DNA of 64,000 nucleotides from Brienomyrus brachyistius (taxonomy: Eukaryota > Chordata > Actinopteri > Osteoglossiformes > Mormyridae): the NCBI RefSeq assembly GCF_023856365.1, contig NC_064540.1:13789191-13853190 (forward strand), in the 5' to 3' direction. Shown in pieces: positions 35,024 to 47,023 of the stretch. The position numbers and the translations under genes are program-made. Under the pieces are notes generated by a model, which saw only the letters and a program-made list of their open reading frames with translations, did no database searches and had not been told where the DNA came from. Position 1 is the stretch's first letter. Every line of letters begins with the position of its first letter.

Positions 35024-38000
35024 CTGGAACAAAGGAAGAATCATCATAATGGCTGTTGTTAAACTGACATGGATCCCTCCTTCATTGTTGGCTAAGGCCA
35101 TCCTGCCTTCTGAGGTATGATCAGCCCGTCTGTGGGCTGCACTCAGCCTGTCCTCAGTTCCATGCTCTCTGTGTACATCTACGTACCTCTTCCAGCTTCT
35201 TGTGCCTCTTGAGGAGCTCCTGTTCCAGTGGGGATATCTTCCTCCTGGCCTCCTCTTCTGCCTTCCTCTGCTTGATCAACTGCTCCCTCTTCCTCTGTTC
35301 CAACACACGCTGAAGCTCTGGCTTGCTCTCCGCTCCCACGCCCCTGGTGCCATAGAGATATAGGTGGAGGAAGAGGTTCAGCCATGCAGCGCCGATCTCA
35401 AAGAAGGAGCCCCCCCCCCCCAGGGGGCCCAAGCTCAGGGAGTTAAACTGAGTACTTAAGTGCTCAGACGGAACAAAGACACCCACAGAATTCAGCCCTC
35501 AGGGGCCATGAATGGGGATTTCTGCTACAGCCCTGGAACACAAATGCACTTCGTTGAACACTGAGTGCACGAATAACCATGAATGTTATTTTCATATTAG
35601 ACATCAGAAAACTGTAGTTTTGAAACATGCAAAACAGGTAAATTCATGTTCCCAGTAGAGGGCACTCTTGCCATGCTTATAACTCAACAGATTTAACCAG
35701 CTACAGACAAAAATGTGTTTAAAAACACAACTGTGAATAATCCAATAACTGACAGCCGATAATGTTATGTAAGAAATATACTGGAATATATTAATTATAA
35801 GATATAAGTACTAATTATGAGATATAAGTACTGTACTATATTACCAGGAAAAAAAGCATTTTCAATAATAACATTTCAGAACCTGGACCTGCTAAAACTT
35901 AGTTTTATCAGCTTGAATCCATTTTGTGTCTTTGTATATGTATTCATGGCATAATTAAAATATGTAATTTAAATGCCATTTTATTTTGAACTACAAGTGC
36001 ATATAGATGTATGACTATGATAAATCGGTGAATAATTAATTTGTAGTTTGAATGTTATCTGTGGTCATTGTCCTATTTAAGAACTGTCTCAGAATCTCGG
36101 ATCAAAGTATAATTTTGCAACATTTTACTTCCCGCTGATGTATTAGATAGTGATGGAATTTTCATTAACCTGATTTCGCTAAGACACTGTTTTTTCTCCT
36201 CTCACTTGTCCTGTGACAAGTACCGATATCAAGCTGAGGCCAGAGCAGAATGCGCTTCAGAAGTGCAGAGCAGCATTAGCGAGGCGGACGCGATTCCACG
36301 GCAGATTATTAAATTAGCATGGTGCCCGTTTCTCCTGGGGCTGCTGAAGTCACAAGTCTGCAAGGTGTGAAACAGACGCAGCGCTCAGGGAAGACTAGCT
36401 TGGCAGTGGTGTTTGTATTCATTTTGCCCATGTTGATAAGGAGGAAAACAGAAACACACTGATAATTAAACCGCATAGGCAATCATGAGGGAAACAGACC
36501 AACACCCATACAGGTGTCGATGGGGGGGGGGGGGGGGGGGGGGGCACTGGAATCACGTTAATAGAATTAATAAAAACAACTTAGAGATTACCACTGACCG
36601 CAGTTTCTCCTGAGAAATCCATAACAGGGCTCAGTTTCCCAAGTATTTAGAGGATGGGAATAGCAGTCAAATGAAGGACATTTGAACCTAGGGTGTGTTT
36701 CTCTCTTATTTTCTCCCTGTCTTTAAAAATCCAGTCTTATCCAGAATAGGGCAGCAAATGGAAAGAAACTCTGTCCGTGGCTGTGACCTCTGTTTCCGTG
36801 CCGGCGACTCGCTGGTCACTCCCTCTGCGAGCTGCTCCCAAAGCGCCCCCCCCCGCGAAGTTGGCCCTGGGTCGACTCTCACGGCCCCCTGTGCACTGAC
36901 GCTTTGCCGCCAGCTGCCCGGCTGGATGCCCTCTTAATTGTCAGTGTGGCTCTGTGCCAGCTGACTTCTGCACCTCCACCGGCTCTCCTGCTGCACGAGA
37001 CACTCAGCATCTCCAGGCTCTAACTTTTCCTAATTATTAGCAGAAAAGGCAGCTGGCCTAGGAGAGTTGCGTTGGCAGAATGAATGATATGACTGATGAA
37101 CATAAGATAAGGAGTTTTTTTTTCCTCTTTCAAATCAACAGTTGAACGTAAGGGAATTACAAAGGGCATTAGTCAAACGAGGTGAAGAAAGGGGTGTGTT
37201 TTCTTTTGAGCTCGGCCTAGAGATCAGTGGAGGAAATCATTTCCAAGAGGTCTGATGAGGTCATTTTTTTCATGTGTATATTCAGGCTCAGGCCAGAAAC
37301 TGCGCTCAAAGGCACTGCCCATCCTGTAACCCCTGCCCCCCAACCCGAGAAAATCTCCCAGCCAAGAATGACCCAAGGGCTGCTTGATATATATGGAATT
37401 ATGGCTTAAGACGTGGGAAAGTGACCTATTTCTTTACACATGCTTTATGTGCTGAAGATGTTTTAGACTGATCGCTTCTGGCTGCTGTACCCATGGAAAC
37501 TGCCTCCTGATATCAATGGTGCATTAGGGATTGTAGGACATCAGTTATTTTGCATTGCTTTGGGCTTTGGGAAGAAGCACATCCTAACTTGCAGGATTAA
37601 TATGGCAGGAGTCTTTGGCATTACTTCGGCTATGACAGGCCTTCTTGCTCATTTTAAAGAAATCAGGGGGCTGAATATTCAGCATCCATGTTGAGTATAT
37701 TGATTACTGATGCTTTTTAATTATAAGCGTTGGCTCACTGGCTAGGAGAGCTGCCCCACCCAGCTCTGAGGTTAGGGTTGTGAGTCCTGCCTCATTTTCT
37801 CTATATGTGTCAGTCTTTGTAAGCCCCTCTTGCGCAGTTTGGTTTCTCCTGCAATCCAAAGAGATTACGTTGTTGTTGTTACGTTAATTGTTACCTAAAT
37901 TGCCCAAGGCATGAGTACACTGTAATGTCCCTGCATGCATCACACTCAGGGTCTTCCTAAACTGCCTGGGATAGGATTCAGTCCACGTGTGATTTGTAAA

Positions 38001-40145
38001 TTAATTTATTGGAAGTTTTTTCATGCAGAAGCCATCTGAAATAATTATGCTATGCAGATGTAACGTATACTTAATTTGCTGCACTATAGTGTACTAGGAC
38101 AGGGATTTTCTACCTTTTTTTTATCATATATACATAAAAATACGGAACAACGAACTTGGAGAGGAGCTGGGCAGCTTTAGTACTCCTCATATTGCAATTA
38201 CCTTGGTTAGCCACCATTCAGAAATACAGCGGTAATTATAAAGAAATCATTTTCCGACCAATGTGTACATCGGCGATGAAAAGTCATTCACCCTACAGTG
38301 ATGCACACAGGAGTGAGAGAGATTTCTGCAATAAAAAGTACAAAATGTTACAAATGTCCACTTCATGAATGATAAAATAAATTGTGCATGAAAGACTGAA
38401 GTTAAGTACTAAACACAGTTGTGGTTCCGCCTTGTCTGATGTGATTTTCACTTAGTGAACATTTCATTTAATCTGGTTGTTAGAATGGAACTCAGCTGCT
38501 GAACAAGGAGTGGGTGTATTTTTATAGCCCCCCACCCCACCCACCTCTAATTTTTCATGTAGTCCTGTGCTCCAAAGAGTTTGTTAGAAGAGCAGGGCTT
38601 CTTAAATCTTTAGGGACGTAACAGAGGGCAATGGCACCAATCTCAAAGAAAGGCGCTTTGTGGGTATGCGAGTGTGTATGAGGCACACCCCAACATCCAG
38701 CTCCCTCGCTCTAGGGTCCAGCTAATCAGCATCATAATGTCCTCAGCAACTCATTTTGAGTTGACCAACTTGAGGGACCTTTCTTCCTAAACCTTTTACT
38801 GACCTTCTGTGTGCCACGATGTGACGTATGGTTGACTCAGCCAATAGGATGCCCATGGAAGAAAATAGAGAAGATTGTCTTGCCGGTTTCAGCTTTTTCT
38901 GTAATGTATAATCTATTTTGCCCGGTCCTGCAGGGATATCAACGAAAGCCATGGCACAGAAATGCTGTTTGGAACAAGATGGATTTCGTGCTGTGTTTAG
39001 ATGTGTAGAAACACCTTAATTAAAGTATGTGTATCATTAGCTCACTACTTTCCTTATCGTTATCATATCATGTATCATTAGTTTTGTGTGCTCGCACTTT
39101 TTTTGCTGCTACCCTTAAAAATATGAGAGCTACAGTAGGACTCTCTTTGCGGAAGGGGAGACAATTCACATTGTTTACACCCACCCCGGAATGCCAAATA
39201 TTTTTCCTTTCGGTGCCTATTTTGTAAGTAACCGTGCAGCATCTGCCTCGCGGATATGTGCTGCACCGCATTATGCGCAGTTATTGCGATTTTTCTTGGT
39301 ATCTTATCTATATTATTTATATCTTGTATGGAATATTTATGTGTTATACAACCATTTCCAAAATCATCTGTGGCTCACTTGAAAAAGGAGACTATTTTAA
39401 AGTTAATCACAGAACATTATCTGGATATTGATATATTTATTGACTATCTGTCATACGAAGGCCCACATCAGCATCATTACAGAAGAGCAAATATCCATTT
39501 TATCTTAGGATGGCTTACTTGCATATTACCCTTTCAGGAACTGGCTGTGCTTTACATCAGGTACTGGAGTATCTAACTGTGAGATTAATTCAAACAGAAT
39601 AAGAATGTCATCTTTCAGTTACAGGATGTTCAGATGTCCCATTTAACCCCTGCCCCCCCAACCATATAAATCTAGGGTCTGTTAGAAGAGCACTTTGGGG
39701 TGGGAGCCATACCTTTTGTGATTCATCAGAAGCTCCCTGTGGAGATCCTGGTGGCTTTTAGAGGCTTTCACTGGATTAGGCAGCTTTTTAGGCTTGATCA
39801 GATCATTGTCCTCTTCCATGTAATCTGGATGGGGCACGTAGCTGGCAGCTGTGAGCATGTCTCGGTGCTGACATTGTCGTGACTCCTGCTGCTCGTCCCG
39901 CTGCAGGTCAGCGTAGGCTGAGGCTGGGGGAGGAGGGGGGAGCACCAGGGGCAGAATGGTGATCCACAGGGTCGGTCAGATCCCACAAAGATGTGCAGAA
40001 GGTAGCGGGAGTATTGGTTCTCAGTTGTTATGCTTCTTTTAGCATTAGAATGCTCTAAAGTACATATTGTCTGATTCAGTAGTATGGACACTGTGTCATA
40101 GAGATGCACCTTAATGTTGTTTTCAAGGTTTTTCTCAAGGGTGCA

Positions 40146-40213
<68 letters not shown>

Positions 40214-43200
40214 GGGGGGGGATGGAGTGGCGGTTACAGACTCCTGACACTTAATCCGCAGGAGGGGTAAAATCAATGGACAGTTCACAGAGCTTATAGG
40301 AGAATCTCGCTGAGCGCAATACGGGGTACAGTTTTGCTTTAAACTATGAATACATGTTTTAGCTAATATTCAACAGCGTTTCACACTCTTCTTTAAATAT
40401 CAAATGTAAATACTTAGTTACTCCTAGGGGGGTTATGGTGATGTGCTGGCATGCAGTTGGCCTTTCCATGATTAAGAGATCAAGAGGCCGCCTGAAAGTA
40501 GAAACTGTGAGAAAGTGATAAATGCAGAGACTGCATCATTAGCGAGTTGGGTGAGCAGACCATGGGGAAATTTTAGATTCTTTCTGAGCTGAATGTGGGA
40601 ACCTTGAGACTTATACCATCTGCTTCACTTGAGGCAGCTCTGCCCCTGGTCTCCTGTAGGGAAAAGCACTTTTCATGTCTTAGCAAGCTTATTGCTAACA
40701 AGTGATTTGATTTTTTTTATGTCCTTATAAAGGTGATTCCTTGCCCAACTTGCTCAACTTAACTGGTTACTTGACCTTTTTCATGTCACTCTCTTCAACA
40801 ATTCCCACTGTAGACTCTGGTACACCCCTACCTTGGGCAACAACAGGTGCTATAAAGGTTAGACTGGTGACCCAAAGGTGATGGGTTGTTGAATTTCTGG
40901 GCCACAAAATTAACTCTGGTAAATGTCCAGCTGTGTAAACCAATGTAGTGTATAATGTGAAGCAGGTGGACGTCTGTATGACGTGAGCTACATCTGGCAA
41001 CTCCGGAGCTGCATTTCTCTGAACAGGCCAATCAGACGGGACCTGATGAAACAGCCATTCCGGGGTGGGGGGTGAGGGTCAGGTTTCATACTCGGCAAGG
41101 CGAGGCATCATTTCTCAAGTGGAACCGGACCCACCTATGCTATTTAATATTTCAGAATTGTCCTTCTTGGCCTCAGCTCTTCCTGAAATCGGGCTGGGTT
41201 AGAAGACTCGTATGGATCAGAGCTGGGATGGAAGAGATGGCTATCGATCATAAAATGACTGCCAAGGGTTTAAGGACTCCAACTCAATCCTCTGTTCACT
41301 GCTGCAATCAAGTTGGATGCCATTTTTGATCATCCGCAGATTGTCAGGAGCCCAGTGCAAGCTATGCTTCCTTGTTTTCTTTATTTGTGTATAGATTTCA
41401 GACCCCCAGTCTCCTCCACTCGCTTCTCCTGCCACACAGATGCTATTTCTGTTATGGCCTAGAATTGCTTGCTTCTTTTCCTGGGCCGTGAAGGATCCAC
41501 CCAGTGGATTGCAACAGTGTTGATTCTGTGACAAAAATATGGCCTGATGAGGTGGGTATTGCCTGACATAAGTAAAACAGAAATGTGAATGAAATATGTA
41601 TCAATGGTGATAATGAAATCAAATGCATTATTCGCCTGACAAATAAAACTAAAACCCAGATTTCATAACAACTGCGTCATTCACTGATACAAATGTATTA
41701 TTATTAAGTATCATTATCATTATTATTATTATTGTAAATAATAATGATATTTACAGTTTTGACAGAATGATCACAATGATCACAAGATGATACTGATTTT
41801 TCTTTCCGCTAAAATAATGACTAAAATATGACTAAAATGTGCTTTAGTCATTTGACTAAGTCTAACACTAAATAAAACATGGATGTCAAAATGAACACTG
41901 CTTTGCAGCCCAACGTGTTCCACGATTCATTGCGTGGGTTTTTAGAAAAATGCGATCTACAAAAGATCAGCCCCTGAACTGGGATAGAGATTTCTCATGG
42001 TGGTCCTGATAGAAGAGCCAAAGCTTATTGCATTTAATTCATAATTCTGGAAAATGTAATTATGGTGTTCAGTTCAATTGGACACATGGGGTGATGTTCT
42101 CAAGTAGCTTCTAGCTCTCTTGAAGCTGAAATATGTTCTTGCGCCCCCCCTTCACACTATTACACAAATGCATATGTATGCAAATTGTATTCATGTGAGT
42201 GTGTGTGTAAAGTGCATTATTAGTTTTACATATGCTTGTGTTATGCATATTTCTATGTTTTTCATATGTACGTTTGTTTGTGTGCAGTGGCACCTAAGGC
42301 TCCCGAAACACATGCATTTCAGTCTCAGTTCAGAGCAGCTATGAGCCAATGTCCTGCTTTTCAGATGCCATATATCCTCAGATGAATATCGCCACATCTC
42401 ACATTCAGCTGAAAATAATAATAAAAAAATAACAACGCAAATAAGAAAGTACAGAAAACGTAATATTACAATTATAGCCTTATGTAAGGATGCCCTGGCT
42501 CCACTAGTTTAGTTCAGCCCACATGATTAGCAAGCATAAGACCCGCCCAGGCTGTGCTCTTCACTGTCCGCGGTGCCCTTTCAGTCCTGAATGACATTAG
42601 CTAGGAAAGCTGCCCACTTCCATGCTGTCCTGTGGGTCTGCATTTCTCAGGTCTTCGGAGGGTGACAGAATCTGTTCTCAGCCCAGATTGTATACAAACA
42701 GAACAGTGCCGGTCTCCATGGAAACACCGGCTTAAGCGGAGGATGCCCAGATATGCCAGTTACCCATGGAGCAGAGGGGGACGGGGGGATGGCGGGGTGG
42801 TCCGCTCTCACAGCCAGAACATCAATGTCTCCACTCCTACTCACCATGAAACTCGTGGTGAAACTTCAGCGAACAATCATCATACAAAAAAAGCAGCCAG
42901 CTAACCTCAGAAGGAACGACATGCAAATATGGGAATGAGTAATGAGTCAAGCCAAATGAAGCCATTTAAAGTCGGATGTTTAATCTGTGCAAAGGACACA
43001 CTACTGCTTCAAAAACAACGTATGGTTATTAAAATACCATTCAAGAGCTTCTGCGTATTTCTGAAAGTTTATGAGGATTCTTTGAGTGTTAGAAAACATT
43101 GTACTTTTTTTCTGGACACATATCAAAAAGAAGAGCAGTTTGGTTAAAAAATTAACTGATGAAGTAAACTCAAGTGCCCCAGTAGTTAAACATTCAGGTA

Positions 43201-44210
43201 ATACTGTGATGAAAGGACATTAAGAGGCTTGAGGAATCGATTCCAAAGGGTGGCAAAGTACAAGGACGTATATAAACCAGCTTAAGTAGGAAACACTCCT
43301 GAAGAGCTTTTCTATTGCATTATAAAAGCCTGAAATTTCCTCTTCTTTAAAATAGTATTTACAGGTGCTGCATGAGAGACTACTAACTTTGTGTCTGCAT
43401 GCCTTCAGATGTGATTTACACCCTCTTTTGTAGGTAAACAGATGTGCTAACATTTCCGTGGGGGTGGCAGGAGTAAATCTGGAGAAAAGGAACAAGGGGG
43501 CTTCAGAAATTGGTACCTCCTGAGATGTCTGACAACATGCCAGGAGATAATTCTCCGGGCTGTGTGACACCAGGCTTGGTATTCCAGATACAGCCTGCCG
43601 GCCACATCCTGTGGGGGTGTGCGGCTTGGCGGCGGGAGCACAGCGGCCAGGATGTTCCCACATGCGCCACACTTGATACAGCCATGCACCCCCCCCAAAG
43701 CTCCTGTTTGCACACTGTACAGCACCTTATCCCCACCTCAGCGGCCCGCCCCAGTCCCAAAAACAGGAACCGGATTTACTCTTGAAAAATTGCTGCCAGG
43801 CTTTGACACTGTATCAGTTTGCAGGTGTTCTGCCTCTATTAGCATGCTCTAAAATGCGACCGCAATATGACCACGCAACATGGGCACCAACAACTGTCAC
43901 AGAAAGGCATCTCAATGTTCATGTCATGCTTTTTTTTTTCTCAAACTGCAGGAAAACGTACAGCTTGACAATAATTGGCAACAGATTCTTGTAAAATTTT
44001 TGACAACATTACATTCTGTTGCAGTGCAAGAATATAGCATGAAGATAAACAAGGCTACAAGAATGTGTCTGTCAGTGTCTGGAGGGCACTGGGGAGCATG
44101 CCCCATGCCGCCGACGAGGAAGCCTGCCTCCTACCTGACTTGACCATGCCGTCCCTGCGCCTCTCTGACTCCCTGGCCAGGAAGACACCGTGTGTGACTC
44201 TCTGAGTCAT
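34907..44210 (-). CDS. fam107a: FAM107-family gene (FAM107A-like), complete, 4 coding exons
   Basis: Coding exons join as 44210-44135, 39917-39713, 35343-35187 and 35023-34907 and give about 184 aa. All junctions are GT-AG and the phases agree (1, 2, 0). The core has [46 protein letters not shown], a Glu/Lys/Arg-rich coiled coil, and [13 protein letters not shown] near the C-terminus, which together define the FAM107 (DUF1151) family. [14 protein letters not shown] and PEFIKV match human FAM107A better than FAM107B (VKTS, NKPELQKVME, PEFVKV). The protein is longer at the N-terminus than the 144-aa human FAM107A. In mammals FAM107A (DRR1/TU3A) is a stress-induced actin-associated protein of nerve cells and glia. 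The FAM3 neighbour supports fam107a. Confidence 0.88.
35187..35343 (-). CDS. fam107a: fam107a exon 3 (coiled coil)
   Basis: 157 nt after GCACCAG, ending at GAAGAG|GTACGT. It starts [16 protein letters not shown] and continues with basic/acidic coiled-coil sequence to [16 protein letters not shown], equivalent to CPFEQELLRRQQRL in human FAM107A. Confidence 0.92.
35652..35664 (+). promoter_or_regulatory. CTCF-like core motif
   Basis: The plus strand reads CCAGTAGAGGGCA, an exact fit to CCASYAGRKGGCR, and is followed by 'c' as in strong sites. Its orientation is opposite to the motifs at 19-23.7 kb. Confidence 0.45.
36522..36544 (+). repeat. Poly(G) run, 23 bases
   Basis: Homopolymer G tract in fam107a intron 2 (C on the transcript). 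Probably length-variable. Confidence 0.9.
37725..37985 (+). repeat. Degenerate SINE copy
   Basis: The order 'gctcactggctagg', 'gggttgtgagtcctgcc', 'gtttctcctgcaatccaaag', 'aaattgcccaaggc' and 'ctgggataggattcag' follows the plan of the fish SINE (head, box B, 'ccaaa..', 'aaattg', 'ggatagg'). It is too diverged to assign firmly. Confidence 0.4.
39713..39917 (-). CDS. fam107a: fam107a exon 2 (conserved N-terminal core)
   Basis: 205 nt after the acceptor CCAGCCTCAG, ending at AAAAG|GTATGG. It encodes [10 protein letters not shown] (compare YSEIQRER in human FAM107A), a linker with three possible Met starts, [15 protein letters not shown] and [13 protein letters not shown]. If translation began at an internal Met the protein would be near the human length. 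Confidence 0.9.
39918..44134 (-). other. fam107a intron 1
   Basis: A 4.2-kb intron with a GA/CT microsatellite at 40148-40210 close to the exon 2 acceptor, an ATT-rich stretch near 41700, and no recognisable gene. Confidence 0.7.
40148..40210. repeat. (GA)n microsatellite
   Basis: About 30 perfect GA dinucleotides, then 'gggagaggggg'. On the sense strand of fam107a it is a long CT tract about 230 bases upstream of the exon 2 acceptor. Confidence 0.95.
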
Positions 44211-44242
44211 AGTGAGCCTGCCCAGTCCGTTGTGTCCCCAGG
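44135..44242 (-). CDS. fam107a: fam107a exon 1 (start codon)
   Basis: The exon follows an acceptor CCCCTTGCAG at 44243 and ends at the donor TCAG|GTAGGA. The ATG at 44210-44208 opens [20 protein letters not shown] and ends in phase 1, joining exactly to the next exon to make an Ala codon. Because the exon has its own acceptor, a further upstream non-coding exon must exist. Confidence 0.72.
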
Positions 44243-45396
44243 CTGCAAGGGGGGACCATTGGCCACTGAGCCGCCGGGCTGCACTGAGCCGCCGAACTCC
44301 TTTAAAGCATGCTCGTCTGGCTGAGCTTGAGTAAACAGTCACATGACCTGGACTTTCCACAGCCCCGCCCCCTCCTGCTTCGGGCTGGCTTGATGTTCCG
44401 CAGGAGACCTGCCTCTCTCTGCATTAGTGGCGTTTTTAAGCTCCCTGGCTCATTTTAACTGTTAGTCTCCCAAACAATTTCACAGTCAGCTGTGTGAACC
44501 TGATGGCCTTTAAGACCTTTCTGAAACAAGGGACAATCGTGTTTGTATCCTAGTCACCATATTTGGGTGGTTGCCGATTGTCTACTTTATATTCCTGGTT
44601 GAAACATTGCTGTTGAATATTAACGGTAGCATAAATACAAAATATTATTTATTCTTACCAGACTAATGCCACCTTTTATTACTCTAAGCATTTCTGACTT
44701 CATTCAGGTCAGAGCTTTTAAGTTTCTGTAAAATGAGATGCATGGTTTGCATTTACTGAGCTGCAGTCGGGGGTCACTAAAACTGAGAGTTTTGTTCAGT
44801 AACTGTTCTCTCATATCTCTGGGCCTGGATTAGGAAGTTGCTGCTTGGAAACATGCTTCTAACAATAGCTTTTTTTTAGTTCTGTTGTTCTGCGACTTAC
44901 GAATGACAGTATGGTTGGTTTTAGAAAGCAAATGGTTGCTGATTCTGGAAAAAAACAATCAATCAATTAATTAATGCTAACACCTAATTTAATTTTGAAA
45001 ATGTACAATCTGAAGACAGATAGCCCAGCTATAACCCCGTTCTAAAAGCTGTCCCGTTCTTGAAAACATTTATTAAGCCTGCGTTAACAAGACATTCCCA
45101 GACGCTGGTCAATCAGGACTTAAATTACAGCTTTCATCTGAATTTTTGTCTTGTCTCATGCCATGGGTTCATGTTTGCGCCTATATTTACTTCCTGTGTC
45201 AATTACGCAAGTCACAAGTGTGAACATTATATAATTGTACTCAGATGCGTGATGCACTTAAAGTAGTGCATTTAGAGCAGAGCCACCCTGTGTATGTTGA
45301 AAGGAGTGGCAGGTTTGTAGGGTGATACTGCAATCTGGGATAATGCAGTACATACACAGTCCCTCAGCACAGGTGTGTCTGGCGGGGGGGGCTCAC
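44243..45396 (-). other. Intron or upstream flank of fam107a
   Basis: No gene seen. It would be an intron if the exon proposed at 45454-45397 is real. Confidence 0.4.
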
Positions 45397-45454
45397 CTCT
45401 GCCATTGAGCTGTTTCCCGTTTCTTCTGCATGGTTGTTTAAAGTCACACGCCTT
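45397..45454 (-). other. Possible 5' non-coding exon of fam107a
   Basis: A 58-base segment lies between a strong acceptor (pyrimidine-rich tract then TCTCCACAG) and a donor GCAGAG|GTGAGC. Joined to exon 1 it gives no continuous frame into the FAM107 protein, because its ATGs lead to short frames that stop. It would therefore be 5' UTR with upstream ORFs. This is inferred from splice signals only. Confidence 0.3.
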
Positions 45455-46780
45455 CTGTGGAGACAGAAAAGAAGAGCATCAACACCTGAACCAACAGCAA
45501 AGAAAACACTGCCACCCCCCAGCCATTGGGTCCAGCCCCCACCCCCACCGAGGGGATCCCAATGTCGGCCACAGTCAGGTTAGACTGCGGGGGTTCCTCT
45601 GGAGCAACTTGTTCTGCATTCTGAGTCTTTCTGTTCCAACTTCCCATTGCAGTACAGTAGCCCCTCACAAGACGTTCTCCAAGAAAGCACTGGGCTTGTT
45701 TGGGAATCTTCAAGGGACTGTGAAAGAATATTGTGTTACCGTGAGCCGTTGCTAGGAGAAGCCCAGTCAGCCTCTGAATCTTTACTGCCCACAGGGCCTT
45801 CAGGAGATCACTGAACCACTGAATGGGGGAGGGCTAGTGGCAGTGGGGGCTAGTGTGGGTGGGGAAGCCCCTTTGTACACTGAGGATTCGTGAGAGGAAT
45901 GTGGCACAGGTTTGCTGTGGAGTTGGAGGCTGATAAGCACAATGAAGTTTCCTGATTCATGCGTTTGCTTGCATTGCATACATATTCATTTTACGTCATG
46001 AATATTCACAGGTGTTACAGCTGGATTACAGTGACATCTAAGACTAAATGTTCTAGATATTCCTAACTATGATTCATAATTAATAAAAAAAAAGTTTATT
46101 TTCTTCAGCAGAAAGCTGAAATATTTCCAATTCTCATTCATCATCTTGGAATACATAAAATACATATATAAAATATGTAAAAATGTTTTTTTTTCTGGAA
46201 TGTAACCTATATAGACAAGCCTCTGTCTGTTGTAATTGAATATTTTAAGCTTCTGGGATTTGTTTGCTTGGTGAGTGTGTGAAACGCTGCCCAGATCAGA
46301 GGTAAAATCAGTCCGAGCAGCGTTACAATCAACAAAGGCTTTACAAAGAGGGCAGAGAAGGGAAGCCTGCTGTAACAATGAAGGAACGAGCTTCTAAACA
46401 GGCTTCCGTGCAATAAGAGTCCATCTGCTTTTATATACACACAGAACACGAGGGCTATCATTCACTAATCCCTTCACAGGCCACCATACCAGCTATAACC
46501 TGAGATTTACATAGATTTTTTAAATATTCAATATGATTGAAAATAGGACACCAGTACAGAACGTGCTTATTGATCGTACTCCAAGCTTACTATTGTTTCG
46601 AGGTGGTGAAGCCTAATTTTAAGTAACTTTGGACTCCGCTGTAATTTTACACATGTAATCATTTGGGTCAATTCAGATTGGATTTCTGGGTTACTTTTAG
46701 AAATGGAGCCACATATTTGATGACTGTTTAAGCAACAGTTCCAGAAAGTACTGGAAACATCAATCTGCTGGCATGGATGG

Positions 46781-47023
46781 GGGGGGGGTAAGGGTGATTT
46801 TATGACCTGGTGCCAATGGGGGGTGGGTTAGGGTGACCATGACCTGGTGCCAAATGGTGGTGGTGGGGGGGGGTGGGTTAGGGGGTGAACTTATGACCTG
46901 GTGCCAATGGGGGGGTGGGTTAGGGGTGAACTTATGACCTGGTGCCAATGGGGAGTGGGTTAGGGGTGACTTTATGACCTGGTACCAATTGGGGGGGGTG
47001 GTTAGGGGTGACTTATGACCGGC
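46781..47023. repeat. G-rich minisatellite, about 6 units of 37-48 bp
   Basis: Units contain 'gggtgggttaggg', 'gtgac' and 'tatgacctggtgccaat', then a G-run of variable length. Plus-strand G-runs separated by short loops could form G-quadruplexes. Unit length varies mainly in the G-runs. Confidence 0.9.

Larger units (their letters stand above)
35344..39712 (-). other. fam107a intron 2
   Basis: A 4.4-kb intron. It includes a C-run at about 35410-35421, a CTCF-like core at 35652-35664, a 23-base G-run at 36522-36544 and a weak SINE-like stretch at about 37725-37985. No other gene is seen. Confidence 0.7.

Noticed and set aside
45444..45713. Minus-strand open frame across the acceptor of the proposed fam107a leader exon
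   Set aside because: Its end covers a typical pyrimidine tract and acceptor, so the frame is intronic sequence and not a coding exon.
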